Source of the DNA: Micromonospora costi
GTDB taxonomy: Bacteria; Actinomycetota; Actinomycetes; Mycobacteriales; Micromonosporaceae
Length of the DNA: 64,000 nucleotides
Direction of reading: 5' to 3'
NCBI RefSeq assembly: GCF_003626655.1
Contig: NZ_RBAN01000002.1
Location: forward strand, 992,001 to 1,056,000
The notes beneath the pieces are model-generated. The model searched no databases and had not been told where the DNA came from. It worked only from the letters and a program-made list of their open reading frames with translations. This document shows, piece by piece, positions 1 to 7,356 of the stretch. The stretch's first letter is position 1, and each line of letters opens with the position of its first letter. The position numbers were made by a program, and so were the translations under genes.

Positions 1-52
1 CGTTTCCGGCGAATCGTGCCTGGCCAGGCGGCCGGCGGCTGATGATCGTGGG

Positions 53-286
53 ATGTGGCAGCGGGCCGACGTGCCAGCCGTCGGCGGTCCGGTCGACGGC
101 CGCAACCTGCTCGTGCCCACGAACGACGAGGGGCTGCCACCCGAGACGATCGACCAGTCGTGGCTGTGGATCGAGTACGGCGGCGAGCTGCTGGACGCCG
201 ATGTCGACGGGCAGTACGAGTTGGAGAGCCAAGCCGGCGCCGGCCCGCCGTGGGTGTACGTGTGGGTGCCGAATCGGCGGCCCTGA
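53..286 (+). CDS. Hypothetical acidic protein, possibly 5'-truncated by the window edge
   Basis: A 77-residue reading frame with natural codon use and an acidic, soluble composition, ending in WVYVWVPNRRP. The frame stays open upstream to the window edge, so the true start may lie outside; the ATG at 53 is the first in-frame start visible. No family is recognised. It lies 45 nt before a membrane-anchored protein on the same strand. Confidence 0.55.
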   Translation: MWQRADVPAVGGPVDGRNLLVPTNDEGLPPETIDQSWLWIEYGGELLDADVDGQYELESQAGAGPPWVYVWVPNRRP

Positions 287-331
287 GCAGGAGGTCGGCC
301 GTTGTGGCGGCGAGTCCGTACGATCGGCGCT

Positions 332-970
332 GTGCTGCCGCCCAGCGTCTCGCTGACCCTGTTCCTGTTCTGGGCCGAACTCGGGGACGTGGCGACGTGG
401 ATCGGAGCGCTTGCGAACGCCGCCACGCTCGGCCTCGCCCTCGCCGCCGGCATAGTCAGCTACAACATCTACAAGATTGAGTCTGGCCGCGATCGGCGGG
501 CCGAGGACGAACGACGGGAACGCGCGTTCGACGCGAGACGCGACCAAGCGTCGCTCGTGTCCGCCTGGTTCGACAAGAGGGCGGTCTCGTCCGTCGTGAT
601 CGCATCCTCCGACGGGGTGAAGCGCATCCCGAACAACACAGCCGGAGCGCGCATCCTGAACGCTTCCAACTTGCCGATCTACGATGTGCGCGTCAGCTTC
701 CGACTTTTCCCAGCCATGCTCCGGCTCGGAGACCCGATCCGAGCGGTGCCGCCGCACAAGGGGGAGGTTGTCTCACGGCTGCCGGATGAGATGTGGCAGT
801 TACTCCCGGAGGGCGACGTGGAACTCCTGGTCGACGTCGCCTTGGAGTTCCGCGACGCGGCTGGGCGCTGCTGGAAGCGTGATTTCGACGGGTTCCTGAG
901 TGAGGCGCCGACTCTGATCTCCGAACTATTCGCCATCTTGGATCGGTCGACGCCGGTCGAGCGCGGCTGA
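332..970 (+). CDS. Membrane-anchored protein with one N-terminal TM segment and coiled linker
   Basis: About 212 residues. A hydrophobic segment near residues 10-40 (ALANAATLGLALAAGIVSY) is followed by a charged linker (YKIESGRDRRAEDERRERA) and a soluble, beta-rich C-terminal domain that starts after an ILNASNLPIYDVRV motif. The next gene (1165-1761) is a paralogue with an almost identical linker. I chose GTG 332 because the paralogue has the equivalent GTG-CTG-CCG start and both have a TACGNT hexamer 6-9 nt upstream, which suggests leaderless transcription. Related architectures recur at 21842 and 23296. Function unknown; a membrane sensor or effector scaffold is a guess. Confidence 0.75.
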   Translation: MLPPSVSLTLFLFWAELGDVATWIGALANAATLGLALAAGIVSYNIYKIESGRDRRAEDERRERAFDARRDQASLVSAWFDKRAVSSVVIASSDGVKRIPNNTAGARILNASNLPIYDVRVSFRLFPAMLRLGDPIRAVPPHKGEVVSRLPDEMWQLLPEGDVELLVDVALEFRDAAGRCWKRDFDGFLSEAPTLISELFAILDRSTPVERG

Positions 971-1164
971 CCGCTCGGCGGCCTCCCACAGGCCGAGCTG
1001 CCGCCACAGCCACCGCTTGCACGGCCCCCGGTGGCGGGTGATCACCCAGGTCATGCCCGGTGTTAGCGGGTAGGCCACGCTCCGCAGGCTACGCAGTTCC
1101 GCCCCGTGGCGCTGCTGCCGCGAACGCGACAGTGAAGGTTGTGGCGGCTCCGTACGCTCGGCGC

Positions 1165-1761
1165 GTGCTGCCGCAATACGCCCTGCTGCCCGCGTGGCTG
1201 TCCGACGTCGAGTTGGGAGACGTGGCGACGTGGGTCGGCGCGCTTGCCAACGTCGCCACTCTTGCTCTTGCGACTGTCGCTGCCGTGGTCGGGTTCCGCG
1301 TCTACAAGATTGAGTCTGGCCGTGATCGACGGGCCGAGGACGAGCGACGAGAACGCGCGCTCGATGCTAGACGCAGCCAGGCCCAGCTCGTTTCTATCTG
1401 GTACAACGGACCGCGGCACGCGCCAGGGGTCGCGTACGTCCTCAACGCCTCCAATTTGCCCGCATACGAACTGTTTCTCCACTTCACCGTAGAGCCGCCC
1501 GTGGAATTTCTGGGAGTGTTTGAGGACGCTACCGAGGATTGGCCCTGGAACTACCTCTTCGGTTTCGAGGACATCAAAGTGCTGCCACCTCACATCGGCC
1601 CTCAGGCGGTCCCGCTGACGGAGTCCCTTGTAGCGGCGATCCAGGCTTGCGATCTCCCTTTCGAAGGCATCTACGAAGGCATCCGGGTCACAATGGCATT
1701 CCGTGACGCGGCAGGGCGGATGTGGCGGCGCGAGGAGAACGGCGTGCTAACCCAGTTGTGA
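1165..1761 (+). CDS. Paralogous membrane-anchored protein
   Basis: About 198 residues, a tandem duplicate of the preceding gene. It has the same TM region (DVATWVGALANVATLALATVA), a nearly identical basic/acidic linker and the YVLNASNLPAYEL motif opening the C-terminal domain, which ends in AFRDAAGRMWRREENG. The C-terminal halves have diverged far more than the linker, as if the outer domain were under diversifying pressure. The GTG start is set by alignment with the paralogue. No SD sequence is convincing. Function unknown. Confidence 0.75.
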   Translation: MLPQYALLPAWLSDVELGDVATWVGALANVATLALATVAAVVGFRVYKIESGRDRRAEDERRERALDARRSQAQLVSIWYNGPRHAPGVAYVLNASNLPAYELFLHFTVEPPVEFLGVFEDATEDWPWNYLFGFEDIKVLPPHIGPQAVPLTESLVAAIQACDLPFEGIYEGIRVTMAFRDAAGRMWRREENGVLTQL

Positions 1762-1788
1762 ATGCCGGGAAGAAGCGAGACCGGGCAG

Positions 1789-2373
1789 CTACCGGCGTCG
1801 CCGCCACCGCAGCCAGACCGTGACAGCGGTCGCCACCAGCACAGAGATCACCGCCGTCTGCCGCCACGACCCGCCGGCCTCGACCCCGCCGACCGCCGTC
1901 AACGCGACCAGGGCGAACCACAGCCCCAACCAGCCGGTGGCGCGGAGGCGGGTGCGGACGACGTGCCGGGGCAGGTGCCTGCGTCGGCGAGCCACCGACC
2001 CGGGCCGGTTGTGGACAACGTTGTGGATAGGCCCCTCGGCGATGATCGCTGCGGCCTCGGCCGCCTCCACCTCCACGCGCGTCCGCCACACCCGAGGGTC
2101 GCGTTCCCAGCAGGCCACCTGCGGGGCCCACACCTGCCGGTCCATGTGCTCCGCCCACCTCGCGGGCGCGGTCCGCTCCGTGATGCCGATGTAGAGCAGG
2201 TGTTGCCAGGCGCCGAGCAGCCACGCCAGGAGCCGCGGCCACAGGCCCTTCTCCGGCGGCAGGTCACCCCACGCCCGGTACAGCCGGAACTCGCCGGCGG
2301 GGGCCCAGTGCGCCGGCCGCTGGTCGGGGTCGCGGTGCCAGGAGCGTCCGGTGACGCTGGTCCGGAGGGTCAC
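1789..2373 (-). CDS. GIY-YIG-type nuclease domain with two C-terminal membrane segments
   Basis: About 194 residues. A LLYIGITERTAPARWAEH segment near residues 60-77, a following VEVEAAEAAAIIAEGPIHN stretch with the conserved Glu, and NVVHNR match the GIY-YIG nuclease core seen in many short actinomycete proteins. Unusually, the domain is followed by a basic stretch and two hydrophobic segments, so the protein is probably membrane-bound. The start is taken at the GTG at 2373 because the region further upstream overlaps the divergent gene and its composition is non-coding. DNA cleavage is inferred from the family only; a role in trimming or restricting incoming DNA at the membrane is speculative. 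Confidence 0.65.
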   Translation of the reverse strand: MTLRTSVTGRSWHRDPDQRPAHWAPAGEFRLYRAWGDLPPEKGLWPRLLAWLLGAWQHLLYIGITERTAPARWAEHMDRQVWAPQVACWERDPRVWRTRVEVEAAEAAAIIAEGPIHNVVHNRPGSVARRRRHLPRHVVRTRLRATGWLGLWFALVALTAVGGVEAGGSWRQTAVISVLVATAVTVWLRWRRRR

Positions 2374-2436
2374 GGTCGGTGCCCGACACGCGGCCCGTTG
2401 TCGACGTGAGTGGCGTTGACATGCCATCCTGTGCTC

Positions 2437-2706
2437 ATGACGTACACGCAGAGCGACAGGGATCGCTGGGTTCGCCAGTTGCGCGACGCAGCGATCGAGC
2501 TGACCTGCGCTGGCGTCCCCGAGGGCGAGTTGCACGACCTGGTGTTGGAGGGCGTCGTCGAGGGCCAGCGGCTCAACGCGCTGCGCGCCGCCACGGCCAC
2601 CTCGGACACGGTGCCCGCGCCGCGCAGCCCCGACGCCACCCGCCCCGCTGTCACGCCGGAGCCGGGTAGCGCCCTCGCGCGGCTCGCCAGCGGCGCCGGC
2701 ATCTAG
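2437..2706 (+). CDS. Small protein ending in PGSALARLASGAGI
   Basis: About 89 residues. An N-terminal helix (MTYTQSDRDRWVRQLRDAA) is followed by an acidic helix and a Pro/Ala-rich tail ending in PGSALARLASGAGI. A nearly identical motif, PGSALDRLARGAG, occurs in the linker of the FtsK/TraB protein encoded on the opposite strand next to it, so both may use it to bind the same partner. The gene is divergent from the GIY-YIG gene, with 63 bp between starts, and its stop overlaps the 3' end of the traB-like gene. ATG 2437 was chosen because an LMTY start fits the short upstream region; the transcript may be leaderless. Confidence 0.7.
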   Translation: MTYTQSDRDRWVRQLRDAAIELTCAGVPEGELHDLVLEGVVEGQRLNALRAATATSDTVPAPRSPDATRPAVTPEPGSALARLASGAGI

Positions 2707-4961
2707 TCCGCCAGCCCGTAGTACGGGCCGTTCGGCCGGGTCTCGTCTCGCACCAGCTCCCCCTGCTCGACCAGCTTGCCGAGCAGTTCACCAACGCGCT
2801 GCTTGGACACGTCCACTCCCCACCGCTGAAAGATCGCGGTGCGGATCTGCGTGGCGGTGAGCATGGTCGGGTGCTCGTCGTGCACGACCAGCAGGATCGA
2901 CTGCCGCGTGTTCGGTGCCTGCCCCGCTGACGCCGGCACCAGCTCGGCCGACGCGGTCGGGGCGTCGATGCGTGGGCGGACCGGTTCGGCGTCCACGGCC
3001 ATGTGCGCGTCGGACAGCAACGCCTCCGCGACCGCGTCCACATCGTCCGGGGCGGTCGGCTGCTGCACGGCCGGCGGCTCGGGCTGCTGCTGGGAAGGGA
3101 TGACGGGCTTCGCGGGCTCCTGCTGGGTGGCCTGCGCGGTGGGCTTCGCGTCGGCCGCTACCCCAGCGCCGCGGGCGAGCCGGTCCAGCGCCGACCCCGG
3201 CTTGGCGATCGACGTCGGTGTCGGTGCCGGCCGGGACGGGCCGGGCTCGTCGTCCTCGGGCAGATCCTCGTCGCGGAGCTGGGCCAACATCGCGGCCTTC
3301 CGCTTCCACCGGTTTTCGTAGGCGACGCCCGCAAGCACGTCGTCGATCACCGGGATCCCGAGCAGTGGGGCGAACTTCGCGTCGTTGGGGTCGCGGCCGT
3401 CGAGCACGTCCGCGAGCGTGACGCGGCTGGCGATCAGCTTCCCTCGGTCGTCGAGCTTCGGCCGCAGGTGCGCGGTGGCGATCGCGTGCCGCTCGATGGA
3501 GGCGATGTCGACGTTCACGGTGCGGCCGAGGACCGGCCGGTAGTCCCGGTCGGTGCGGTAGATGAACGCGGAACCCTTGTGGAGCAGCCGCACCCGGCCC
3601 GGGTTCTTGCCCAGGACGTGGTCGTACTCGCCCTCTTCGTCCATGCGCAGGCACACCCGGATGCCCTGGACGGCGCGCAGCGACTTCTCCAACAGGTCGC
3701 TGGTGCCTCGCAGGACGGACTGGATGACGCGGACGCCCTCGGCGCGGCCGATCTGCGCGATGCGGGCGATGTACTGGTCGACCAGCGCGGCGAGCAGCCC
3801 GATTGCCTGGCGGATCTCACCGCCCTCGTCGGTGATGATGACGATCGCTGGCATGTCCTTGTCGACGGGCAGCACGGTGGTGTTCGCCTGCCGCTTGCGG
3901 CGCATCGAGAACCGGTTGGTCTTGCGGTCCTTGGCGATGGCGATCGCGATGGCGCACATGACGGCCGCCTCGACTTCGTCCTCCGCGACCCAGTCGATCG
4001 TGGGTGTGTCCACCTCCCCGCGGGCGAAGGGGGTGAGCCACGGGCCGGCGACACCGCCACCGTTCGGGTCGATGACCCAGATCAGGGCGTCGATGCAGCG
4101 TGCCAGCCGCATGATGATCCGGTGGAGCAGGGTCGTCTTGCCGGACCCGGTGGTCCCGCCGACGATCATGCCCTTCTCCCGCAGGCACACCGTCATCGGC
4201 TCGCCGCGCGGGGTGGTGGCCACATCCATCTCGTCGTAGATCGACGCCGCTGTGGTGGGCTCCGAGATCAGCCGCTCGTCGGCGAGGCAGTCCCGCAGCA
4301 TCACGTCGAGGATCGCCGCGCCCTGGTGGTCGGCGTCGAGGATCCGCACGACGCAGCCCTGCGGCAGCTTCACGGCCCCGGCGACGTCGTCGGCGAGGGT
4401 CGAGTCCGACAGCTTCTTGACGGTCAGGCCCTCGGGCAGGTCGATGTGGACCTGCATGCCGTCCTGCGGGGCGTCCGCCCACGGCCGAACGCCCCGGACG
4501 GTGATGGGTGCCTTGGCGAGCCGGCGCAGCAACGCCTGCCACGCCGCCTCCTCGTCGGTCTGCTCCTGGTGTACGACCGGCGTGACGGTCTGCTGCTGGA
4601 CGACCTGGGCGACGGCGACCGCCGGAGCGAAGATCGCTTCCAGGATGAACAGGGCCCCAGCGCCGACGAGGACCGCCACCGTGCGGGTGAGCGACCAGCC
4701 GGAGTAGGCGACCAGCGTCATCCAGTAGCTGCACCCGACGACGGCCGCCAGGCGGTGCGCCAGCGCGATGCCCCGGTCGGTCGCCGCGGTGATCAGCCCG
4801 GTGAGGAGCAGTCCGAGCGCCCCGGCGCCGATGGCGAGGATCCAGCTCTGGTTGCCCCGCTCGGTGCCCTCGCGCAGGACAGCCGCCAGGACGAGGACGA
4901 CGATCGTCCACGCCGGCACCCACGTCGCCCCGCTGGGGCGGCTGCCCTGCTGCTCGTTCAC
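2703..4961 (-). CDS. FtsK/SpoIIIE/TraB-type DNA translocase
   Basis: About 752 residues. Two pairs of N-terminal hydrophobic segments (residues about 15-125) anchor it in the membrane. A soluble domain precedes Walker A GGTTGSGKTT near residue 268, and the Walker B-like strand AIVIITDEGGE lies near residue 372. A long Pro/Gln-rich linker contains PGSALDRLARGAG near residue 590, and the C-terminus (about 690-750) looks like a winged helix, as in the gamma domain of FtsK/TraB that reads DNA. Such proteins move double-stranded DNA between mycelia in actinomycete conjugation. Start GTG 4961 has a good SD (GGGAGGA, 6 nt spacing); ATG 4988 is the alternative. It is last in a minus-strand operon with membrane partners. 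Confidence 0.9.
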   Translation of the reverse strand: MNEQQGSRPSGATWVPAWTIVVLVLAAVLREGTERGNQSWILAIGAGALGLLLTGLITAATDRGIALAHRLAAVVGCSYWMTLVAYSGWSLTRTVAVLVGAGALFILEAIFAPAVAVAQVVQQQTVTPVVHQEQTDEEAAWQALLRRLAKAPITVRGVRPWADAPQDGMQVHIDLPEGLTVKKLSDSTLADDVAGAVKLPQGCVVRILDADHQGAAILDVMLRDCLADERLISEPTTAASIYDEMDVATTPRGEPMTVCLREKGMIVGGTTGSGKTTLLHRIIMRLARCIDALIWVIDPNGGGVAGPWLTPFARGEVDTPTIDWVAEDEVEAAVMCAIAIAIAKDRKTNRFSMRRKRQANTTVLPVDKDMPAIVIITDEGGEIRQAIGLLAALVDQYIARIAQIGRAEGVRVIQSVLRGTSDLLEKSLRAVQGIRVCLRMDEEGEYDHVLGKNPGRVRLLHKGSAFIYRTDRDYRPVLGRTVNVDIASIERHAIATAHLRPKLDDRGKLIASRVTLADVLDGRDPNDAKFAPLLGIPVIDDVLAGVAYENRWKRKAAMLAQLRDEDLPEDDEPGPSRPAPTPTSIAKPGSALDRLARGAGVAADAKPTAQATQQEPAKPVIPSQQQPEPPAVQQPTAPDDVDAVAEALLSDAHMAVDAEPVRPRIDAPTASAELVPASAGQAPNTRQSILLVVHDEHPTMLTATQIRTAIFQRWGVDVSKQRVGELLGKLVEQGELVRDETRPNGPYYGLAD

Positions 4962-5002
4962 GGTGGTCCTCCCTCCGCTCGTCGTCATCCCGTCGGGTCC
5001 GA

Positions 5003-6937
5003 TCAGACGTCCCGCTCGGCGGCTGCGATGTCGGCGCGCTTCTCCGCCGCCCGGCTGCCACGGACACCGTTCATGCGGTCCTCGTCGCCGAAGTGGCCGC
5101 GTTCGTACATGCCGTGCAGCGTCTCGGCGCGGGCCGACAGGGTCCGGTAGCGGGCCATCACGGCCTCGGCCTCGTCCTTGATCGCGGCGAGGTCGGAGGC
5201 GACGGATTCGACCTCGGCGACGAGCGGCTTCATGGCCGGCAGATCGTTCTCGCCGTGAGTGGCGAGCTGCTTGACGCTTGTCGCCAGCACCCCCGCCCGC
5301 TCGACGAGCGGGTTCAGGTCGGTGGTGACCTCGTCGATCGCGGGTGCGATCTCCTTCAGGGTGCGGCCCCACCGTTGGAGGCTCATGTCTTCGGTGATGC
5401 GGATTCCCATCGTGTTGCTCCTTCCGTGCGACGCCTCCCGGGGCGGAGGCGTCGGCGTCTTCGTGGGCGCGGGGCGCGGAGTGTGCTCCCGGGCCGGGGG
5501 TGGGGTGGTGGTGGCCTGCCGGCCGGTGGTGGCCGGCTGGGCGGGCTGCTTCGGCTGGTTGGCCGGCTGCGCGGCCTTTGGCGGTTCCGGCTCGGTCGGG
5601 TCGGGCCGCCGCGGCTCCGGCTTCCGGGTCGGCTGCTGGCCGGTCGGCTTCGGCTTCGGTGCGCCGACGCCGGATACCGCGTCGGCGCCCTGCGTGCCTC
5701 CCGTCACCAGGTCCCGGCCCAGCCGACGCCAGAACCCGGGACCCTTCTTCTTGCCTTCGCCGGTGTGGTTACCAGCCCCGGCGTCGTGGTTGCGGCCGTT
5801 GCCGCCCCGCGTTCCCCGTCGGGTCCGCCGGCCGTTCGCCGACGGCCCGTCCCCGTGCGATCCCCCGCCCCCGTGCGATCCCCCCGCGCCGCCGCCGGAA
5901 CCTCCCGGCGACCCGCCGCCCTTGCGGCGCAGGAACGACGGCATCCGCAGCCGGAACCCGCCGGACTTGCCGGGCTTCGACCCACCCCCGCCCGAACCGC
6001 TGCCGCCTCCGTGGCCGGAGCTGCCGTGGCCCGCAGCGCCGCCGCCGGACCCGCTGCCGCCGCCGGGGTTCTTCCGGCCCAGCCGGTTACGGAGCCGACT
6101 GAGCAGCCCGGACTTCCTGCCGCCGTGGCCGCCGCCGTGGCCGTCACCGGAGCCGCCGCCAGGGCCGCCACCCGACGAGCCGCCACCACCGTGACGGCCG
6201 CCACCGAACAGACCCGCGAGCCGGCCCAGCAGACCGCCACGACCCCGGGCGCGGTGCCGGCCACGATGCCGACCGCCGCTAGCCCCGCCGTCGCCGGACC
6301 CGCCGCCGTCGCCGTCCCGGCCGTCACGGTCCCCGCCACGACGGCGACGGCGACGGCGCAGCCACGAGAACAGCCCGCGACGCCCGGCGTCGCCCTTCTT
6401 GTCGCCGCCACCCTGTCCGCCGTTGCGGGACCGGGCTGCGGCCTTCTTCGCGACGCTGGCGCGACGCCACGCCAACGCCGCCCAGAACAGCAGCATCAGC
6501 GACGCAAGGTGCACGGCGATCGCCCACCGCCAGCCCGCGGCCAGCCACAGCAGCACCTCCGCGCCGACGAACATGAGGGCGGCGGTGGCGAGCACCTGCG
6601 GGGTCATGAGCTGGGTCATGAGCTTGGCGACCAGGGGGTGGATCTGCTTGGTGCGGACCTTGACCTGGTCGCCGGTGGCCTGCTTCGCGCCGGCCTGGCC
6701 GGTGGTGGCCGTCCCGGTGGTTCCCGCCTCCGGCGCGGGGGCCGGGGGCGGGCCGACGAGGGTGGGAGGCGCCGGCGGTACGGCCGGCCCGGTCACGGTC
6801 TGCGACTGGTCAACCCCTTGACCGGTCAGGGGGCTGACCGGCGAAGGAACCTCCCCCTCTGAGCGCGCAGGAGCCGCCTCAGCGGGCGCGTCAAGGGATT
6901 GACGCCTCCGCCAGGTCAAGGGGTTGACGCTACGCAC
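5003..6937 (-). CDS. Gly/Arg-rich membrane protein of the transfer module
   Basis: About 644 residues. The N-terminal 90 residues are Pro/Ala-rich. Two hydrophobic segments follow (LMTPQVLATAALMFVGAEVL and WAIAVHLASLMLLFWAALAW), then about 250 residues of Gly-rich and Arg-rich low complexity with recurrent LLSRLRNRLG or FLRRKG blocks, a Pro-rich spacer, and a C-terminal helical domain of about 130 residues beginning MGIRITEDMSLQRWGRTLKE. It lies directly upstream of the TraB-type pump, as spread proteins do in Streptomyces elements. I infer a membrane scaffold that also contacts DNA. GTG 6937 has a GGAGG 5 nt upstream. The first 130 bases contain four short palindromes described separately. 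Confidence 0.8.
   Translation of the reverse strand: MRSVNPLTWRRRQSLDAPAEAAPARSEGEVPSPVSPLTGQGVDQSQTVTGPAVPPAPPTLVGPPPAPAPEAGTTGTATTGQAGAKQATGDQVKVRTKQIHPLVAKLMTQLMTPQVLATAALMFVGAEVLLWLAAGWRWAIAVHLASLMLLFWAALAWRRASVAKKAAARSRNGGQGGGDKKGDAGRRGLFSWLRRRRRRRGGDRDGRDGDGGGSGDGGASGGRHRGRHRARGRGGLLGRLAGLFGGGRHGGGGSSGGGPGGGSGDGHGGGHGGRKSGLLSRLRNRLGRKNPGGGSGSGGGAAGHGSSGHGGGSGSGGGGSKPGKSGGFRLRMPSFLRRKGGGSPGGSGGGAGGSHGGGGSHGDGPSANGRRTRRGTRGGNGRNHDAGAGNHTGEGKKKGPGFWRRLGRDLVTGGTQGADAVSGVGAPKPKPTGQQPTRKPEPRRPDPTEPEPPKAAQPANQPKQPAQPATTGRQATTTPPPAREHTPRPAPTKTPTPPPREASHGRSNTMGIRITEDMSLQRWGRTLKEIAPAIDEVTTDLNPLVERAGVLATSVKQLATHGENDLPAMKPLVAEVESVASDLAAIKDEAEAVMARYRTLSARAETLHGMYERGHFGDEDRMNGVRGSRAAEKRADIAAAERDV
6809..6928. 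repeat. Four GTCAR-N4-YTGAC palindromes at the 5' end of the transfer gene
   Basis: Copies lie at 6809-6822, 6825-6838, 6890-6903 and 6915-6928. Three read GTCAA-N4-TTGAC and one reads GTCAG-N4-CTGAC. They fall within codons 3-45 of the membrane protein gene and produce recurrent (S)VNPLT/SPLT residues. Four copies in 120 bp is unlikely by chance. They could be an operator or a cis-acting transfer site for the nearby TraB-type pump. Neither role is shown. Confidence 0.7.
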
Positions 6938-6946
6938 AGTCACCTC

Positions 6947-7156
6947 CTACTTGAACAACTTCGTGAGCCAGTCGATGACGATCCGGGTGGCGTTGAGCAC
7001 GGCGTCGGCGCAGTCCTCCAAGAGCCCGCCGTCGCTGGCCTTGATGATCACGCCGAGGAGCAGGGCGACCACGATCACCGAGATCGGAGGACGGTTCCGC
7101 CACCACATCCACACGAGCAAGAGCAGCAGCACCGCGCCGAGGGCGGCGGGCGTCAC
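6947..7156 (-). CDS. Small membrane protein of the transfer operon
   Basis: About 69 residues with two hydrophobic segments (ALGAVLLLLLVWMWW and ISVIVVALLLGVII) and a short amphipathic tail ending in WLTKLFK. Its GTG start overlaps the stop of the upstream gene as GTGA, which indicates translational coupling. It resembles the tiny spread-type membrane proteins next to traB in actinomycete elements, but sequence identity to a named family cannot be judged. The stop lies 9 nt before the start of the next gene. Confidence 0.75.
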   Translation of the reverse strand: MTPAALGAVLLLLLVWMWWRNRPPISVIVVALLLGVIIKASDGGLLEDCADAVLNATRIVIDWLTKLFK

Positions 7157-7341
7157 CGCAGGCACCACCTGACGATGGCGAACGCGGTCACGACGGCGAA
7201 GAGGATGTTGACCACCCACAGCGCGAGGGCCAGCGTCTTCCGCCTGCGGGCGCGAGCCTTCGCCCTCAGCCCCTTGTGGACGAGCGCCCGGACCTCGGTC
7301 GCGCTCAGGTGACCTGGTGGGGTCGTGTCAGCAGATGCCAT
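7153..7341 (-). CDS. Small membrane protein of the transfer operon
   Basis: A 62-residue protein with a basic stretch (LRAKARARRRK) before a single hydrophobic segment (TLALALWVVNILFAVVTAFAIV), so the N-terminus should face the cytoplasm. It starts at ATG 7341 behind AGGAGG at 8 nt spacing. It is coupled to the downstream small membrane protein by a 4-nt overlap. Probable subunit of the membrane transfer complex; function inferred only from the operon. Confidence 0.75.
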   Translation of the reverse strand: MASADTTPPGHLSATEVRALVHKGLRAKARARRRKTLALALWVVNILFAVVTAFAIVRWCLR

Positions 7342-7356
7342 GGTCGTACCTCCTGG

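Noticed and set aside
3003..5150. Long plus-strand reading frame opposite the traB-like gene
   Set aside because: It mirrors the real minus-strand gene in a GC-rich sequence; its translation is Arg/Gly/Asp-rich without domains.
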